This document shows positions 51,180-60,692 of a stretch of DNA of 64,000 nucleotides, in pieces. The first letter of the stretch is position 1, and each line of letters begins with the position of its first letter. Under the pieces are notes generated by a model, which saw only the letters and a list, made by a program, of their open reading frames with translations, did no database searches and was not told the origin of the DNA. The position numbers and the translations under genes were made by a program. This DNA is from Reinekea forsetii (GTDB lineage: Bacteria; Pseudomonadota; Gammaproteobacteria; Pseudomonadales; Natronospirillaceae). Location: positions 2,642,001 to 2,706,000 of the forward strand of contig NZ_CP011797.1 in the NCBI RefSeq assembly GCF_002795845.1, in the 5' to 3' direction.

Positions 51180-52513
51180 AATGACCTCGTTGCTGGGGAT
51201 AAGTGCGCTCAGTATAGTGAAATTTGGCAGCGAATGAAGTTCAAAAGATTTCATCGACTCGGTCAGCGGGCTTGATGCCCGGCGAATTGGCATCAGAGTC
51301 GACAAGGGGTTCGGGGGGGGGGGGGAGAACGAAGAACGGATATCCAAAAGTGACATGCCATGAGGTAATGCTGTTACATTGTTCCGTGCTGTGGTGGTTC
51401 GAACCAATAACTGTTTTGGTTCTGTCATATTTTCAGTATCAAGCGCGATAGATTGCTCTGGCGACAAGCACCAATCATTACCTTTCAAATAATTAAGGTA
51501 GGCTGCACGAAACTGCCGAAAGGACGAATACCAAGCCGTGCTTTCTCCCACGCGTTTAGTCGAATCACGCTGGTACATTCCATCCCTTGATGATCTCCTC
51601 ACAGAATACATCTTGAACGAGGCGTTCACGGTGAGCATGCGAGAGATCGGCAGCGTATAGCAACTGCGGAATTTACCTAGAACTCGTGAAGTGATTCTAA
51701 TGCCTAAGCCAGTTTTTCGGAGGGGATTGCAATTGTGAATTTGCTCGCTTATCGTGCGTATCTATTGTTCGCTTATAATGTTGAATCGTTCGAGATCACA
51801 GAACATTAAGGGGTTCCCTGTGAGCAATCCGGCTGCTCTACTCATACGGCCCCCTTTGAAGTTGGTATTGGCTAAAATATTGCAAATTGTTGTGGGCACA
51901 AAAGGTGTCTGATAATGTAAACATTTACATGGCCGAATGTAAATTTCATCTATCACATCGATAAGAATTTTATCAATATTGCAGTCCAATAAATTCTTTT
52001 TTTAAATAGTGGACTATCAACCCGTTCGATTTTTTATTTGCACACCTTTGCCAAGGAGAGCGCGGTTCAAAAAAAGACCTCCATTCCGGCACCAGTGTTT
52101 TTTTAACTTATCGTTAACATAACTAACCAACGATTCGTTGGACTGCTTACGACAATGTCGCAGAGCCCTTCGACACTTAAGAGCAGTCTTTTTTGCGCAA
52201 ATACATCGCAATAGCCAACGTACAGTCGTGTATTACACTTCACCTCGCGTAAATTAATGACTGATGCTTGACCAACCACTACCCAATGGATTTATCGCTT
52301 ATGTCCATATGGAGAAGAAACATGAGCGTACAACAGTTTTTCGAAGTAAAACGGCTATAGGTCATGACTTGAGATAATGCCAATAGTTTGAGCCTTCAGG
52401 AACCCCTAACCTAAGAGGTTGATCGGATCGGCGTAACTTTGTGTTTACTTGCTAACTTCCGATTATCTTAACGAGATATAAAAATCTTAATACATACAGA
52501 CGGAATTAAACTA
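51180..52513. other. Gene-poor region, probably decayed DNA
   Basis: In this 1.3-kb stretch no open frame resembles a known protein. Base composition shifts to higher A+T from about 51700 onward. Short frames on both strands (for example minus 51762-51989 and 52017-52211) have no recognisable family or good ribosome sites. It contains a 13-base G run at 51313-51325. It borders a frameshifted catabolic gene, and a transposase remnant lies beyond that, so remnant mobile DNA is a fair guess. Confidence 0.5.
51313..51325. repeat. 13-base G homopolymer
   Basis: A run of 13 consecutive G lies 134 bases upstream of the pirin start. Such runs are rare in this window and slip easily during replication or sequencing. 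Confidence 0.85.
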
Positions 52514-54443
52514 TTAATTCTGGTCAGATTCTCGAATCATAAACGCGTCGAAAAACGCCGCCAGTTCGGTATGTGCGGTCAAGGGGAGCACGTGCGCGAT
52601 GTGCTGATCTGGGCGAACAACGACCAGACACCCTTGTTCACGGTCGATATTACGTAGGTCAAAAATATCTAATCCGGATTTTAAATCAGGACAAAAGACT
52701 TTCTCATAGTCAATCAGACCGAATTTTCCTTTGCGCGGTCGAAACAATAATGGCAAATCTTGCTCGGCCACGTCACAGTGGGATTGCTGGAATATTACGC
52801 GACAATCAAAAACTGCATCAATGTCTGCAAATTTTGAAGTGTATTGCTTTAGAGGTGACTCGGAGGCAGTGGTGAGAAAGTCACACAGGTTTTGAATGGC
52901 CGAAAAGGCACCCGACCCCAAGTCGTTGGCGCCGGCAAATGCATACAACCGCCAGCGTCCGTCGGCTCGGGCCACATGCCCCAGGTGCATCGGTTTGGCA
53001 TCCGCTTGCCGGATCACTGGTGCCGAGTGCAAGCGCATACCGATCACGAACCCCTGGGCCAAATTCTGCCAGGTGTCTGCGCCTCGAATCATGGACGGTC
53101 TGTAATGTGTCTCCGTACCCGCGGTAAAACGGCCTTTTTTAACGAAATACTGTTGGAAAGCCTTGGGGTCCACGCCTTCGCCACTGGCACTATCTTTTGG
53201 CCGGTCGCTGAACATCTTCGCCCATTCCCGGTCGAAGTCGATCAAGTCTTGAGCGACCACTTGCCGTTCTTCCGAGTAGGTATGCAGCAACTCCGGTATA
53301 GCTTGACCACGCAGGACGGCTGCCAGCTTCCACCCCAGATTAAAGGTGTCTTGCATGGAAAAATTCATGCCTTGGCCCGCTTTCGGACTGTGGGTATGGC
53401 AGGCATCACCGGCAATGAATATAGAGGGCAATGGTCGCTCCGGACCGGATTCAAAGACATTGTCGTACTTGTCACAGATGCGCTGACCAATCTCATAAAC
53501 AGACCACCAGACTACGTCTTTAACTTCCAGAGTGAAGGGCTTCATTATCCGTTGTGCGGCTGCGATCACATGCTCAACTGTAATTTGTTTACTGGCGACT
53601 CGTTCGTTTTCCGTTAACTTGTCCATTTCCACATAGAAGCGTACCAGATAGCCGCCTTCTCTCGGAATGATAAGTACATTACCTTCACTGGACGACTGAA
53701 TAGCCGACTTCCTGCGAATGTCAGGAAAATCGCTGACCGCAAGGACGTCCATAACCCCCCATGCCTGGTTGGCCGAATCGCCATGCAGAACCCGGCCTAT
53801 GGATTTACGTACTACACTGCGTGCGCCATCGCAGCCCACCACATAGCGGGCTGTGACCCGCTCGGTCTGGCCAGAGTGGTCCGGGTCTGTGCGTTCAATC
53901 TCCACAACGGCCGAACCGTCATTTTTGCTCGGAGTGACCGAGACCACACTTCGAGAATAATCCACTTCCATTCGGCTGGGAGAATTGCGCATGTGCTCTA
54001 GGTAACGGTCATGTACTCGGGCCTGGTTGAGGATGACATGCGGAAATTCAGACAGTCCGTCTTCAGTGTCCTGCACAATACCGTTACGTTCTATATGTTC
54101 CGGCCGTTGGGCGTCCGGTTTCCAGAAGGCCACTTCGTTGACCCAATACGCCTCTTGCTCGATCTGTTCAGCAAAACCGAAGGCTGCAAACATTTCCATG
54201 GTACGACACGCCATCGGCTTGGCCCAGCGCCAAAGGGCCTGCTTTTGCTTCAATCAATCGCGTCGAAATGTCTGGAAACGCAGCCAGCTGAGCTGCTAGT
54301 GTCAGCCCGGCCGGGCCACTCCCGACTATTAAGACATCAACCGATTCGGGGAGGCCGTCATTATCTATCGCGCCTTCAACATCCGTTGCAGCTTCTTTTA
54401 CAAGCGGATCGCCGGCACGGAACCCATTGAGATGGAATTGCAT
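52514..54443 (-). pseudogene. mobA: 3-hydroxybenzoate 4-monooxygenase-like flavoprotein, frameshifted
   Basis: This encodes an FAD monooxygenase of the phenol hydroxylase/MobA type (3-hydroxybenzoate to protocatechuate), about 640 residues if repaired. The first 70 or so residues (54443 down to about 54210) hold the FAD motif VGSGPAGLTLAAQLA. The rest is in another frame: VILNQARVHDRYLEHMRNSPSR, the second FAD motif GDACHTHSPKAGQGMNF and a C-terminal thioredoxin-like domain. Near 54205-54215 the reading shifts by one base between GQADGV and ACRTMEMF; deleting one base or adding two would restore it. An AGGAG site precedes the start. Either the gene is broken or the base call is wrong. Confidence 0.85.
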
Positions 54444-54489
54444 AAAACTGACTCCTATAGCCAGTCGACCAAAGCGACTAGGATTTATT

Positions 54490-54538
54490 TTGCTATTGTG
54501 TAATTAATCAGTATGCTGACTATATTTAGTGTCGTCAA
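54490..54538. promoter_or_regulatory. Overlapping divergent promoters of the mobA-like and MarR genes
   Basis: Toward the MarR gene: TTGCTA (54490-54495), 16 bases, TATGCT (54512-54517). Toward the monooxygenase: TTGACG on the minus strand (54538-54533), 17 bases, CATACT (54515-54510). A short dyad TCAG-TATG-CTGA (54508-54519) covers both -10 elements, a good place for MarR repression. Confidence 0.4.
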
Positions 54539-54565
54539 TTATATTAACGAAAGAGAAGCACATTT

Positions 54566-55027
54566 ATGTTCGACCTCGGCAACATGCCTGGACACCTAAT
54601 TCGGCGATATCACCAAGCCGCTGTCGCTATCTTCCATCGTGAAGTGGCTCAATTCGGATATGATTTAACGCCGGTTCAATTTGCCGCTCTAGACAGAGTG
54701 CAAGAGTCGCCAGGTATAGACCAGATCACCCTGGCAGGTTTGATTGCCTATGACCGCACAACCATTACCGGGGTTGTTGATCGCCTGGTTCAGAAAGGAT
54801 GGCTAGAGCGGAGCATCAGCGTCCGAGACCGGCGGGCGCGAGTGCTGCATCTGACGGACGAAGGTAAGCAGGTACTAACTGTAATTCGCCCAGCAGTAAA
54901 AAAAGCGCAACGGGTTATGCTACATGGACTTAGTGAAGTGGAAGCAGATCAGTTCGTACGATTATTAAAAAAAGCTACAGAGCGCGTCAACGAACTGAGC
55001 CGAGCACCACTGAAACCCGAAACCTAG
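54566..55027 (+). CDS. mobR: MarR-family regulator (MobR-like)
   Basis: This 153-residue winged-helix regulator of the MarR type has the DNA-binding part QITLAGLIAYDRTTITGVVDRLVQKGWLERSISVRDRRARVLHLTDEG (about residues 50-100) with dimerisation helices at both ends. It is divergent from the 3-hydroxybenzoate 4-monooxygenase-like gene. In Comamonas the MarR protein MobR represses mobA and is released by 3-hydroxybenzoate; the same arrangement here supports the same role. The protein itself looks intact, although its target gene carries a frameshift. Confidence 0.82.
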   Translation: MFDLGNMPGHLIRRYHQAAVAIFHREVAQFGYDLTPVQFAALDRVQESPGIDQITLAGLIAYDRTTITGVVDRLVQKGWLERSISVRDRRARVLHLTDEGKQVLTVIRPAVKKAQRVMLHGLSEVEADQFVRLLKKATERVNELSRAPLKPET

Positions 55028-55448
55028 CGCGCTGTTCGGTTAATACTGATAATGAGCCCAGAGATAATAGAGGAATATGTCCCGCGAATTGGGAGCGTTC
55101 CTTATGATGAAATCTGTTATCAAACAATAAAAGACGGGGCTAACTGCTGCTGTGTGGTGGTCAAGTAAATCGGTACACCACAATAGAAGCTTACTCGACC
55201 TCTGCCGCAATCAGCGGCAGATAATTGTTAAAGCTGTGGTCTGTTTCTAAATTATAGTGCCGATGAATATATTTCAATGTGTCCATGGCTGCCTCAGCAG
55301 GGCAGCGGTAATCGTATTCCTGCTTCTATTTCGCTCTGAAGCTTCAAAAAAATAATTCAATCACGGGGTTGTAGGGACGTATCCGCCAGCAATGCCATGA
55401 AGTCCTAGGCCCAGTTATCGACTCACACAGCATCTCGTTAAGCTTTAC
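55028..55448. other. Intergenic region containing an IS3-type remnant
   Basis: This 421-base gap lies between the MarR gene and the histidine kinase gene. Most of its right half is a broken transposase end (separate entry). A TGTGGTG (55153-55159) and CACCACA (55176-55182) pair beside the transposase stop could be part of the old element end. Confidence 0.45.
55191..55370 (-). pseudogene. C-terminal remnant of an IS3-family transposase (OrfB)
   Basis: Reading the minus strand from about 55370, the translation gives VIELFF, a stop, SFRAK, a stop, then KQEYDYRCPAEAAMDTLKYIHRHYN and on to a TAA at 55191. This follows the end of IS3-type OrfB proteins (the catalytic Glu segment ESFF, then the EYIEVFYNRxRRHSxLGYLSP segment) with two in-frame stops and substitutions at conserved positions (HSFNNYLPL for HSTLGYLSP). 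It is inactive, and no intact IS partner is visible. It marks old mobile DNA next to the monooxygenase locus. Confidence 0.6.
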
Positions 55449-56978
55449 TCAAGCCAATGGGATCCGCACCGTAACCACCAGTCCACGTTCTTCGTGGTTG
55501 GCCAATGCCAGGCTACCGCCGTGGCCGTTGATCAGGTGCTGCGCAATGTTCAAGCCCAGTCCAAAGCCGTCCTCTCGTTGCTCACGGCCGTGATTGAGAC
55601 GGGAAAATGGCTTGAACAGCCGTTCTGCGTCACCGTCAATCCCCGGACCGTAGTCACGAATGACCACCTGCAGTTCGGCCTCATTGTGGGTCACACTGAT
55701 ATCGGCACGTTTGCCATAAAAGATGGCGTTGTCAATCAGGTTGGTCAGGGCGCGCTTTAGAGCAAGTGGCTTGGCGCTGAGGGTGGCCAACTGACCAGGC
55801 TCAAAGCGGATCGGATGACCGGCGCGTAACATCGGTTCGATCAGGCGCAGAATCAGGCGATTGATATCCACATCGGCATTGTTTTCGTGTATATCGCTAT
55901 CGCGCACCAGCTGTAACGCCCCGATGACCATCAGTTCCAGTTCATCCAGGTCCTCGGTAAAATCAGCCCCAGTCTGATCATTGTCGAGCAATTCGGCGCG
56001 CAACTTTAAACGGGTAATGGGCGTGCGCAAATCGTGCGAGATCGAACTAAACAGCCGTTCACGATCCTGCATATAGCGCATTAGGCGCTCTTCCATTTCG
56101 TTGAAGGCCGTGGCCAATTTAGTGTATTCGCGCGTGCCGCGCGTCGGCAGTGGCTCATGCCGATCGCCACGACCAAACTTACCCGCCGCATTGGCCAATA
56201 GCGCCATCGGTTTGGTAATCCATCGAACAATCACCATCAACATGAGCAAGACCGTGAGCACGGTCAGGGTTTGAAAGAACAGGCGATCGATCGTCAATGG
56301 ATTATGGCTATCGAGGAAAAACGGATCGGGCATCAATGCCGCAACATAGGCCCACACGTCCGGCTCAATCTCCAACTGCACAACCAGCAAAGGGGCCGGC
56401 TTGGGCGATAGGATCAGATGTTGATTGTTAACATAGCGGGGCATCTCGGTTAAAAGGGTGCCGTTGTCGCGCACGACCAAGTCGATCGGCGAAGCCAAAA
56501 CGACCTCGATGGCCTTGGGTGCCCACTCGACATTGAGCCGGTCCGTCATACGTTGTATCACCAAGGAGGCCAATACCGAATCGGGCAGCGGTTGTACCTG
56601 CAGTTTTCGTTCGTGCAGGGAAATATAGAAGCGGGTACCACCAGCTTCGCGCAGCTGTTCTAGCGCGATCAATCGATAGTTGGACGGCAGCTTGCTCAGA
56701 TATCGCAGGGTATTGTTCAGCGTATCGGCGAGGTTATCGGTATTTTCAGCGGTGGCGGCCTGGACCTCCTTACGAATTTGATAGACCCATATACTGTTAC
56801 CGACCCACTGCACCAATAACACGCCGACAATCACCGCCAACGCCAGACGCGATAGCACCGACTGAGGCAACCATTGCCGAACTGCCTGAGGTGCCGGCTG
56901 GGCTTGAGTGTTATAGGCGCGTTTGCGCGCGGTGGGCTGGGCTGCCGGCGTGAGCTTGGTGCTGGATGGCACAGTCAT
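55449..56978 (-). CDS. EnvZ-type sensor histidine kinase
   Basis: This 509-residue inner-membrane kinase starts with a basic Ala/Pro-rich cytoplasmic part (1-42), then a helix (SRLALAVIVGVLLVQWVGNSIWV), a periplasmic sensor region (about 65-235) and a second helix (about 236-256, LTVLTVLLMLMVIVRWI). HAMP follows (about 257-305), then HisKA with phospho-acceptor H315 (SSISHDLRTPITR) and HATPase with ALTNLIDNAIFYGK and GFGLGLNIAQ. Its start overlaps the response regulator stop by four bases. A binding-protein gene heads the same transcript, so sugar sensing through that protein is likely. It probably controls the divergent sugar importer. Confidence 0.9.
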   Translation of the reverse strand: MTVPSSTKLTPAAQPTARKRAYNTQAQPAPQAVRQWLPQSVLSRLALAVIVGVLLVQWVGNSIWVYQIRKEVQAATAENTDNLADTLNNTLRYLSKLPSNYRLIALEQLREAGGTRFYISLHERKLQVQPLPDSVLASLVIQRMTDRLNVEWAPKAIEVVLASPIDLVVRDNGTLLTEMPRYVNNQHLILSPKPAPLLVVQLEIEPDVWAYVAALMPDPFFLDSHNPLTIDRLFFQTLTVLTVLLMLMVIVRWITKPMALLANAAGKFGRGDRHEPLPTRGTREYTKLATAFNEMEERLMRYMQDRERLFSSISHDLRTPITRLKLRAELLDNDQTGADFTEDLDELELMVIGALQLVRDSDIHENNADVDINRLILRLIEPMLRAGHPIRFEPGQLATLSAKPLALKRALTNLIDNAIFYGKRADISVTHNEAELQVVIRDYGPGIDGDAERLFKPFSRLNHGREQREDGFGLGLNIAQHLINGHGGSLALANHEERGLVVTVRIPLA

Positions 56979-57700
56979 CGGCTGTCATCGCTAGTGGTCA
57001 CTTCGGTGGCAAACACATAGCCACTGCCGCGCATCGTTTTAATCAACAGGGGGGTCTTGCCATCGTCGCCGAGCCGTTGCCGCAAACGACTGATTTGCAC
57101 ATCCAGATAGCGTTCGGTCGGGCCACTTTCGCGCCCACGAATCTGTTCAGAGATCCGGTCGCGCGACAGTACTTCGCCCGGATTTTCCAGAAATAATTGC
57201 AGCAGTTGAAAGTCTCCGCCGCTCAACTTCACCATATCGCCACGTTCATCAATCAGTAAGCGTTCGACCCGATCAACAATAAAGTCTTTAAAATAGAAGT
57301 AGCGTAGTCGATTGAGCGGCTTACGATCGTCCACCAAGCGGCGGTGAATAGCCTTGATACGCGCCAAGAGTTCACGCGGCGAGAAGGGTTTGGCAATGTA
57401 ATCATCGGCACCCAATTCCAAGCCGACCACCAAATCGGTTTCTTCGGCATTGGCGGTCAACATGATAATCGGCACTTCTGAAATTTTCCGCAAGCTCTGG
57501 CACACTGCGAAACCGTCCATGCCGGGCAGCATAATATCCAGTATGACCAGACTGATGTCCTTGCCGATCTTATTAAATTGGGCCAGGAACGATTCACCAT
57601 CGGCGGCACTAACCACCTGGTAGTTGTTTTTTTCCAGATAGATTTGCAACAGTTGGCGTATTTTGTCGTCATCATCGACGACAAAGATTTTCTTTTGCAT
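56975..57700 (-). CDS. OmpR-family response regulator
   Basis: This 241-residue regulator has a receiver domain with the acidic pocket VVDDDDK, phospho-acceptor D55 in LVILDIMLPG, T in IIMLTAN and K in AKPF. A C-terminal winged helix follows (RYLDVQISRLRQRLGDDGKTPLLIKTMRGSGYVF). It lies between the binding-protein gene and the kinase gene. It should be phosphorylated by the kinase encoded next and probably acts on the 473-base gap upstream of the divergent ABC operon. It resembles GltR of Pseudomonas in context, though orthology was not tested. Confidence 0.92.
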   Translation of the reverse strand: MQKKIFVVDDDDKIRQLLQIYLEKNNYQVVSAADGESFLAQFNKIGKDISLVILDIMLPGMDGFAVCQSLRKISEVPIIMLTANAEETDLVVGLELGADDYIAKPFSPRELLARIKAIHRRLVDDRKPLNRLRYFYFKDFIVDRVERLLIDERGDMVKLSGGDFQLLQLFLENPGEVLSRDRISEQIRGRESGPTERYLDVQISRLRQRLGDDGKTPLLIKTMRGSGYVFATEVTTSDDSR

Positions 57701-57711
57701 GACAACTCCCG

Positions 57712-58971
57712 TTACTTTCGAATGGACTTTAGATTGCGCACCAACTCTTGTTGTACCTGCAGGACCGGGCGGTTTGGGGTCTGAAAAAACTCGTGTATCA
57801 CCTTAACAAAGACATCCTCCACTTCGGCCGTGGCCACCATACTGTGCGCCAGACTGGGCGCCAGGGTACCTTGGGCTTGGTTGGCTTTAAACAGCCGATA
57901 AGAAATCTGCGCGCAGTCCGACAAGGCCTCAGGCTCAATATCCAGGCGCACCGGGACCGAGCCCTTGAGTCGATTGTAATTCAATTGCACATCGGTACGA
58001 GTCATGGTCTCGGCAAAATTTAATTGCCCTTGATAACTGCTCACGGCCAGATTCTTGAACATCACCATGGTATCGATGCTGTACAGGTGCTCCTCGGCCG
58101 TCTCGGGCACCGAGGCACACAGAACGCGATCGCTGGCCTGCCAGGCGGTTAATTCGCCACCTACCCAATCGCCCATAATCTGCATGCCGGCCTGTCCATC
58201 GGCCAATAAACGGGTGGCTTGGGGCCAGGTACGACCATTAATTTCCGGATCCATTAGGCCTTTCAATTGACTCAATAGGCCCAGCGCTTGGGCGAATGAA
58301 TCGGATAGGATCGCCGTTTCATCGAGCTGTTCAAATACCGCGCGGTACAGTGACGGGCCGCCCACGCTCAACACCAGGGTTTCAAACAAGGTCGCGTTTT
58401 GCCAAGGCTCATTGCCATGCACCAGCGCGATAACGCCCATGGCTTGGAATTTTTCGGCCAGGGTAAAAAACTCATCCCAATGCTGCGGCACCGCCAAACC
58501 GGTCTCGGCCAAGAGCGCGCGGTTAACCCAGAGGCCATTGATCCGATGGATACCAAAGGGTACCGCCACGTATTGGCCCTGATACTGCAGCAACTGATTG
58601 ACCGTAGGGTGCAGTATGTTCGGCCAGTCGTGCGCCAGGGCTACTATATTAAAGTGACCGAGAAAACCCAGCGCGGCCCAGTTCTGGATGTCTGGGCCGA
58701 TAATCTGCGCAGCGGCGGGCGCTGCGCCCTGCAGCACCCGACTCTTCAAGACCGCCATGGCGCCCTCACCGCCGCCGCCGGGGATCGCAGCATCGACCCA
58801 GGTAATGCCCTGTTCGGCCAGGGTATCTTGTAAATAGAGGGCCGCAGCGCGTTCGCCGTCGGACGTCCACCAGTGCAAGACTTCTAGATCCTCGCCATAA
58901 CTGGCCAGGCTGCTGAACCCTTGCAGCAAACACAGCAGGGTCACTAGTGATAATCGTTTTATAGTAGTCAC
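57712..58971 (-). CDS. Glucose-type periplasmic binding protein cotranscribed with the two-component system
   Basis: This 419-residue protein has a signal peptide (MTTIKRLSLVTLLCLLQGFSSLASYG) and a family 1 sugar-binding fold. The opening LEVLHWWTSDGERAAALYLQDTL and the passage AMAVLKSRVLQGAAPAAAQIIGPDIQNWAALGFL are close to the Pseudomonas glucose-binding protein GtsA/GltB. It is the first gene of an operon with the OmpR-type regulator and kinase, while the divergent ABC operon has its own binding protein. It may thus act as a sensing subunit for the kinase rather than in transport. An alternative is a second binding protein for the same permease. Confidence 0.85.
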   Translation of the reverse strand: MTTIKRLSLVTLLCLLQGFSSLASYGEDLEVLHWWTSDGERAAALYLQDTLAEQGITWVDAAIPGGGGEGAMAVLKSRVLQGAAPAAAQIIGPDIQNWAALGFLGHFNIVALAHDWPNILHPTVNQLLQYQGQYVAVPFGIHRINGLWVNRALLAETGLAVPQHWDEFFTLAEKFQAMGVIALVHGNEPWQNATLFETLVLSVGGPSLYRAVFEQLDETAILSDSFAQALGLLSQLKGLMDPEINGRTWPQATRLLADGQAGMQIMGDWVGGELTAWQASDRVLCASVPETAEEHLYSIDTMVMFKNLAVSSYQGQLNFAETMTRTDVQLNYNRLKGSVPVRLDIEPEALSDCAQISYRLFKANQAQGTLAPSLAHSMVATAEVEDVFVKVIHEFFQTPNRPVLQVQQELVRNLKSIRK

Positions 58972-59445
58972 TCGATCTTTTTTATTATTAGCATTGACCG
59001 AGCCTAGGCGTCCCTCCGTACCTTGCCAAGTGTTATTTCCGCCATAGAGCCCGACAAAGGGTAATTTTTTCTATCGCATTGTAACAAAACCTTGCAAAGC
59101 ACCCCACTGACTAAGGTTGCAACACCTAAAATATGTGCCTTGCAGCGCCACAAGCCAGTTGGTGTCGGCGTGCAAACAACCCGCAAAGCGCCGCCCTTGG
59201 GTCCCTTGCAGCTTTGTAACGCCCAGGCCGGAGCCGCGTTATGGGGTTCCGGGTTTTGGCGTTAGGGTGATCTAGATGGTCGTTGTCCAGTCGCTCGTTT
59301 GGCGACCGGTTATCGGCGGGTCGCAACAAAAATCGGCCCACTTAGCAGACAACCGTTACCTAAGCAGTACTTCTTTTTTAGTACGAACACCAGCATGAAC
59401 AGTTCTTATACCAACAGCAATACTAACAATAATAAGGAATACCTC
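58972..59445. promoter_or_regulatory. Divergent control region with repeated TTGCA words
   Basis: This 474-base gap lies between the binding-protein/two-component operon and the ABC importer operon. It carries five TTGCA/TGCAA words at 59092, 59117, 59140, 59171 and 59206; the second is a perfect GTTGCAAC palindrome (59116-59123). TTGTAAC occurs twice, near 59080 and 59213. These are candidate sites for the response regulator or another sugar regulator. The rest is noncoding; an open frame running into the binding-protein gene from 59299 is not used because the signal peptide starts at 59446. Confidence 0.4.
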
Positions 59446-60678
59446 ATGACAAAATTATCAGCCATCAGTGCCGCGGTCTTGTTTTCGATGACCGGCGGTT
59501 ATGCCATGCACGCCCTCGCCGGCGATGTCGTTATCGAAAGTTGGCGCACCGACGATAAGGATCTTTGGGAAGACGTACTGATCCCGACCTTTAACAGTCA
59601 ATACCCAGATATCAATGTCAGCTTCGCACCGACCAATCCACCCGACTATAACGCCACGATGGACTCGCGCTTTAAAGGCGGCACCGCCGGTGACCTAGTC
59701 ACCTGTCGGCCGTTTGAAGTCTCCCTCAGCTGGTTCAATCGGGGCTTCCTCGCCCCGCTCAACGGTCAAGCCGGTTTGGAAAACTTCCCGGCGTTCGCAA
59801 AAAATGCCTGGACTAAGGGCTCCACGCCCTACTGCATGCCTATCGCCTCAGTAATGCATGGCTTTTTCTACAACAAGGACGCTTTTAAGTCATTAAACCT
59901 CAGTGTACCGAAAACCGAAGCGGAATTTATTAAGGTCTTGGCGGCACTGGCAGCAGACGGCGAATATACGCCACTGGCCTTGGGTACCAACGATCAGTGG
60001 GAATCCTATGAGGTGGTCTATGCCGGCATGGGACCTAACTATTGGCAGGGTGAAGCTGGACGTAAAGGTCTAATCGACGGTAGCAAGAAGTTTACCGACG
60101 CCGAATTTGTCGATGCATGGTCGTATTTGGCCAAATGGAAGCCATATATGGGCAAGGGCTATCAAGCACAGACCTACTCTGATTCACAGACCCTGTTCAG
60201 CCTCGGTCGCTCTGCGATCTATCCAGGTGGTTCATGGGAAATTGCCGGCTTCAACAAGGCTATTGAAGGCGAATTTGAATACGGTGCCTTCTATCCACCG
60301 GTTAAAAAATCCGGTGATACCTGCTATATCTCCGATCACGTCGATATCGGCATGGGCATCAACAAAAACGCCAAGAATCCTAAAGACGCTGCGATATTTT
60401 TGGAGTGGATCGGTTCGGCCGAATTTGCCGATCTGTATACCAACAAGGTTACCGGTTTCTTTTCACTGTCTAACCACTCGGTCAACATCAATGATCCAGT
60501 GGCCGCCGAAGTTATGGCATGGCGCAGTGACTGCGAATCAACCGTTCGTGTCCATTCTGAAATCAAGGCTGATGGTATCTTAAGTGCACTTTACAGTGCC
60601 TCTGCTGAAGTCCTAAACGGCACGACTACGCCAAAAGAGGCCGGCGCGGAAGTCCAAGCGGTAATGGGCGCCAACTAA
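59446..60678 (+). CDS. Sugar ABC transporter substrate-binding protein
   Basis: This 410-residue periplasmic protein has a signal peptide (MTKLSAISAAVLFSMTGGYAMHALA) and the family 1 fold: VVIESWRTDDKDLWEDVLIPTFNSQYPDINV, MDSRFKGGTAGDLVTCRPFE, and the YPGGSWEIAGF and FYPPVKKSGDTCYISDHVD segments of oligosaccharide binders. An AAGGAA site precedes the ATG at 59446. It heads a four-gene importer operon (binding protein, two permeases, ATPase). A hairpin follows its stop. The ligand is probably a mono- or disaccharide; the divergent sensory genes suggest it is induced by the same sugar. Confidence 0.9.
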   Translation: MTKLSAISAAVLFSMTGGYAMHALAGDVVIESWRTDDKDLWEDVLIPTFNSQYPDINVSFAPTNPPDYNATMDSRFKGGTAGDLVTCRPFEVSLSWFNRGFLAPLNGQAGLENFPAFAKNAWTKGSTPYCMPIASVMHGFFYNKDAFKSLNLSVPKTEAEFIKVLAALAADGEYTPLALGTNDQWESYEVVYAGMGPNYWQGEAGRKGLIDGSKKFTDAEFVDAWSYLAKWKPYMGKGYQAQTYSDSQTLFSLGRSAIYPGGSWEIAGFNKAIEGEFEYGAFYPPVKKSGDTCYISDHVDIGMGINKNAKNPKDAAIFLEWIGSAEFADLYTNKVTGFFSLSNHSVNINDPVAAEVMAWRSDCESTVRVHSEIKADGILSALYSASAEVLNGTTTPKEAGAEVQAVMGAN

Positions 60679-60692
60679 ATAAAGCCCCGAAT

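Noticed and set aside
51180-51638. N-terminal extension of the pirin open frame
   Set aside because: It crosses the G run, is low complexity and lacks pirin features; the ATG at 51179 has a good ribosome site.
51762-52211. Minus-strand open frames of 75 and 64 codons
   Set aside because: No recognisable domains, no convincing ribosome sites, and they lie in gene-poor A+T-rich DNA.
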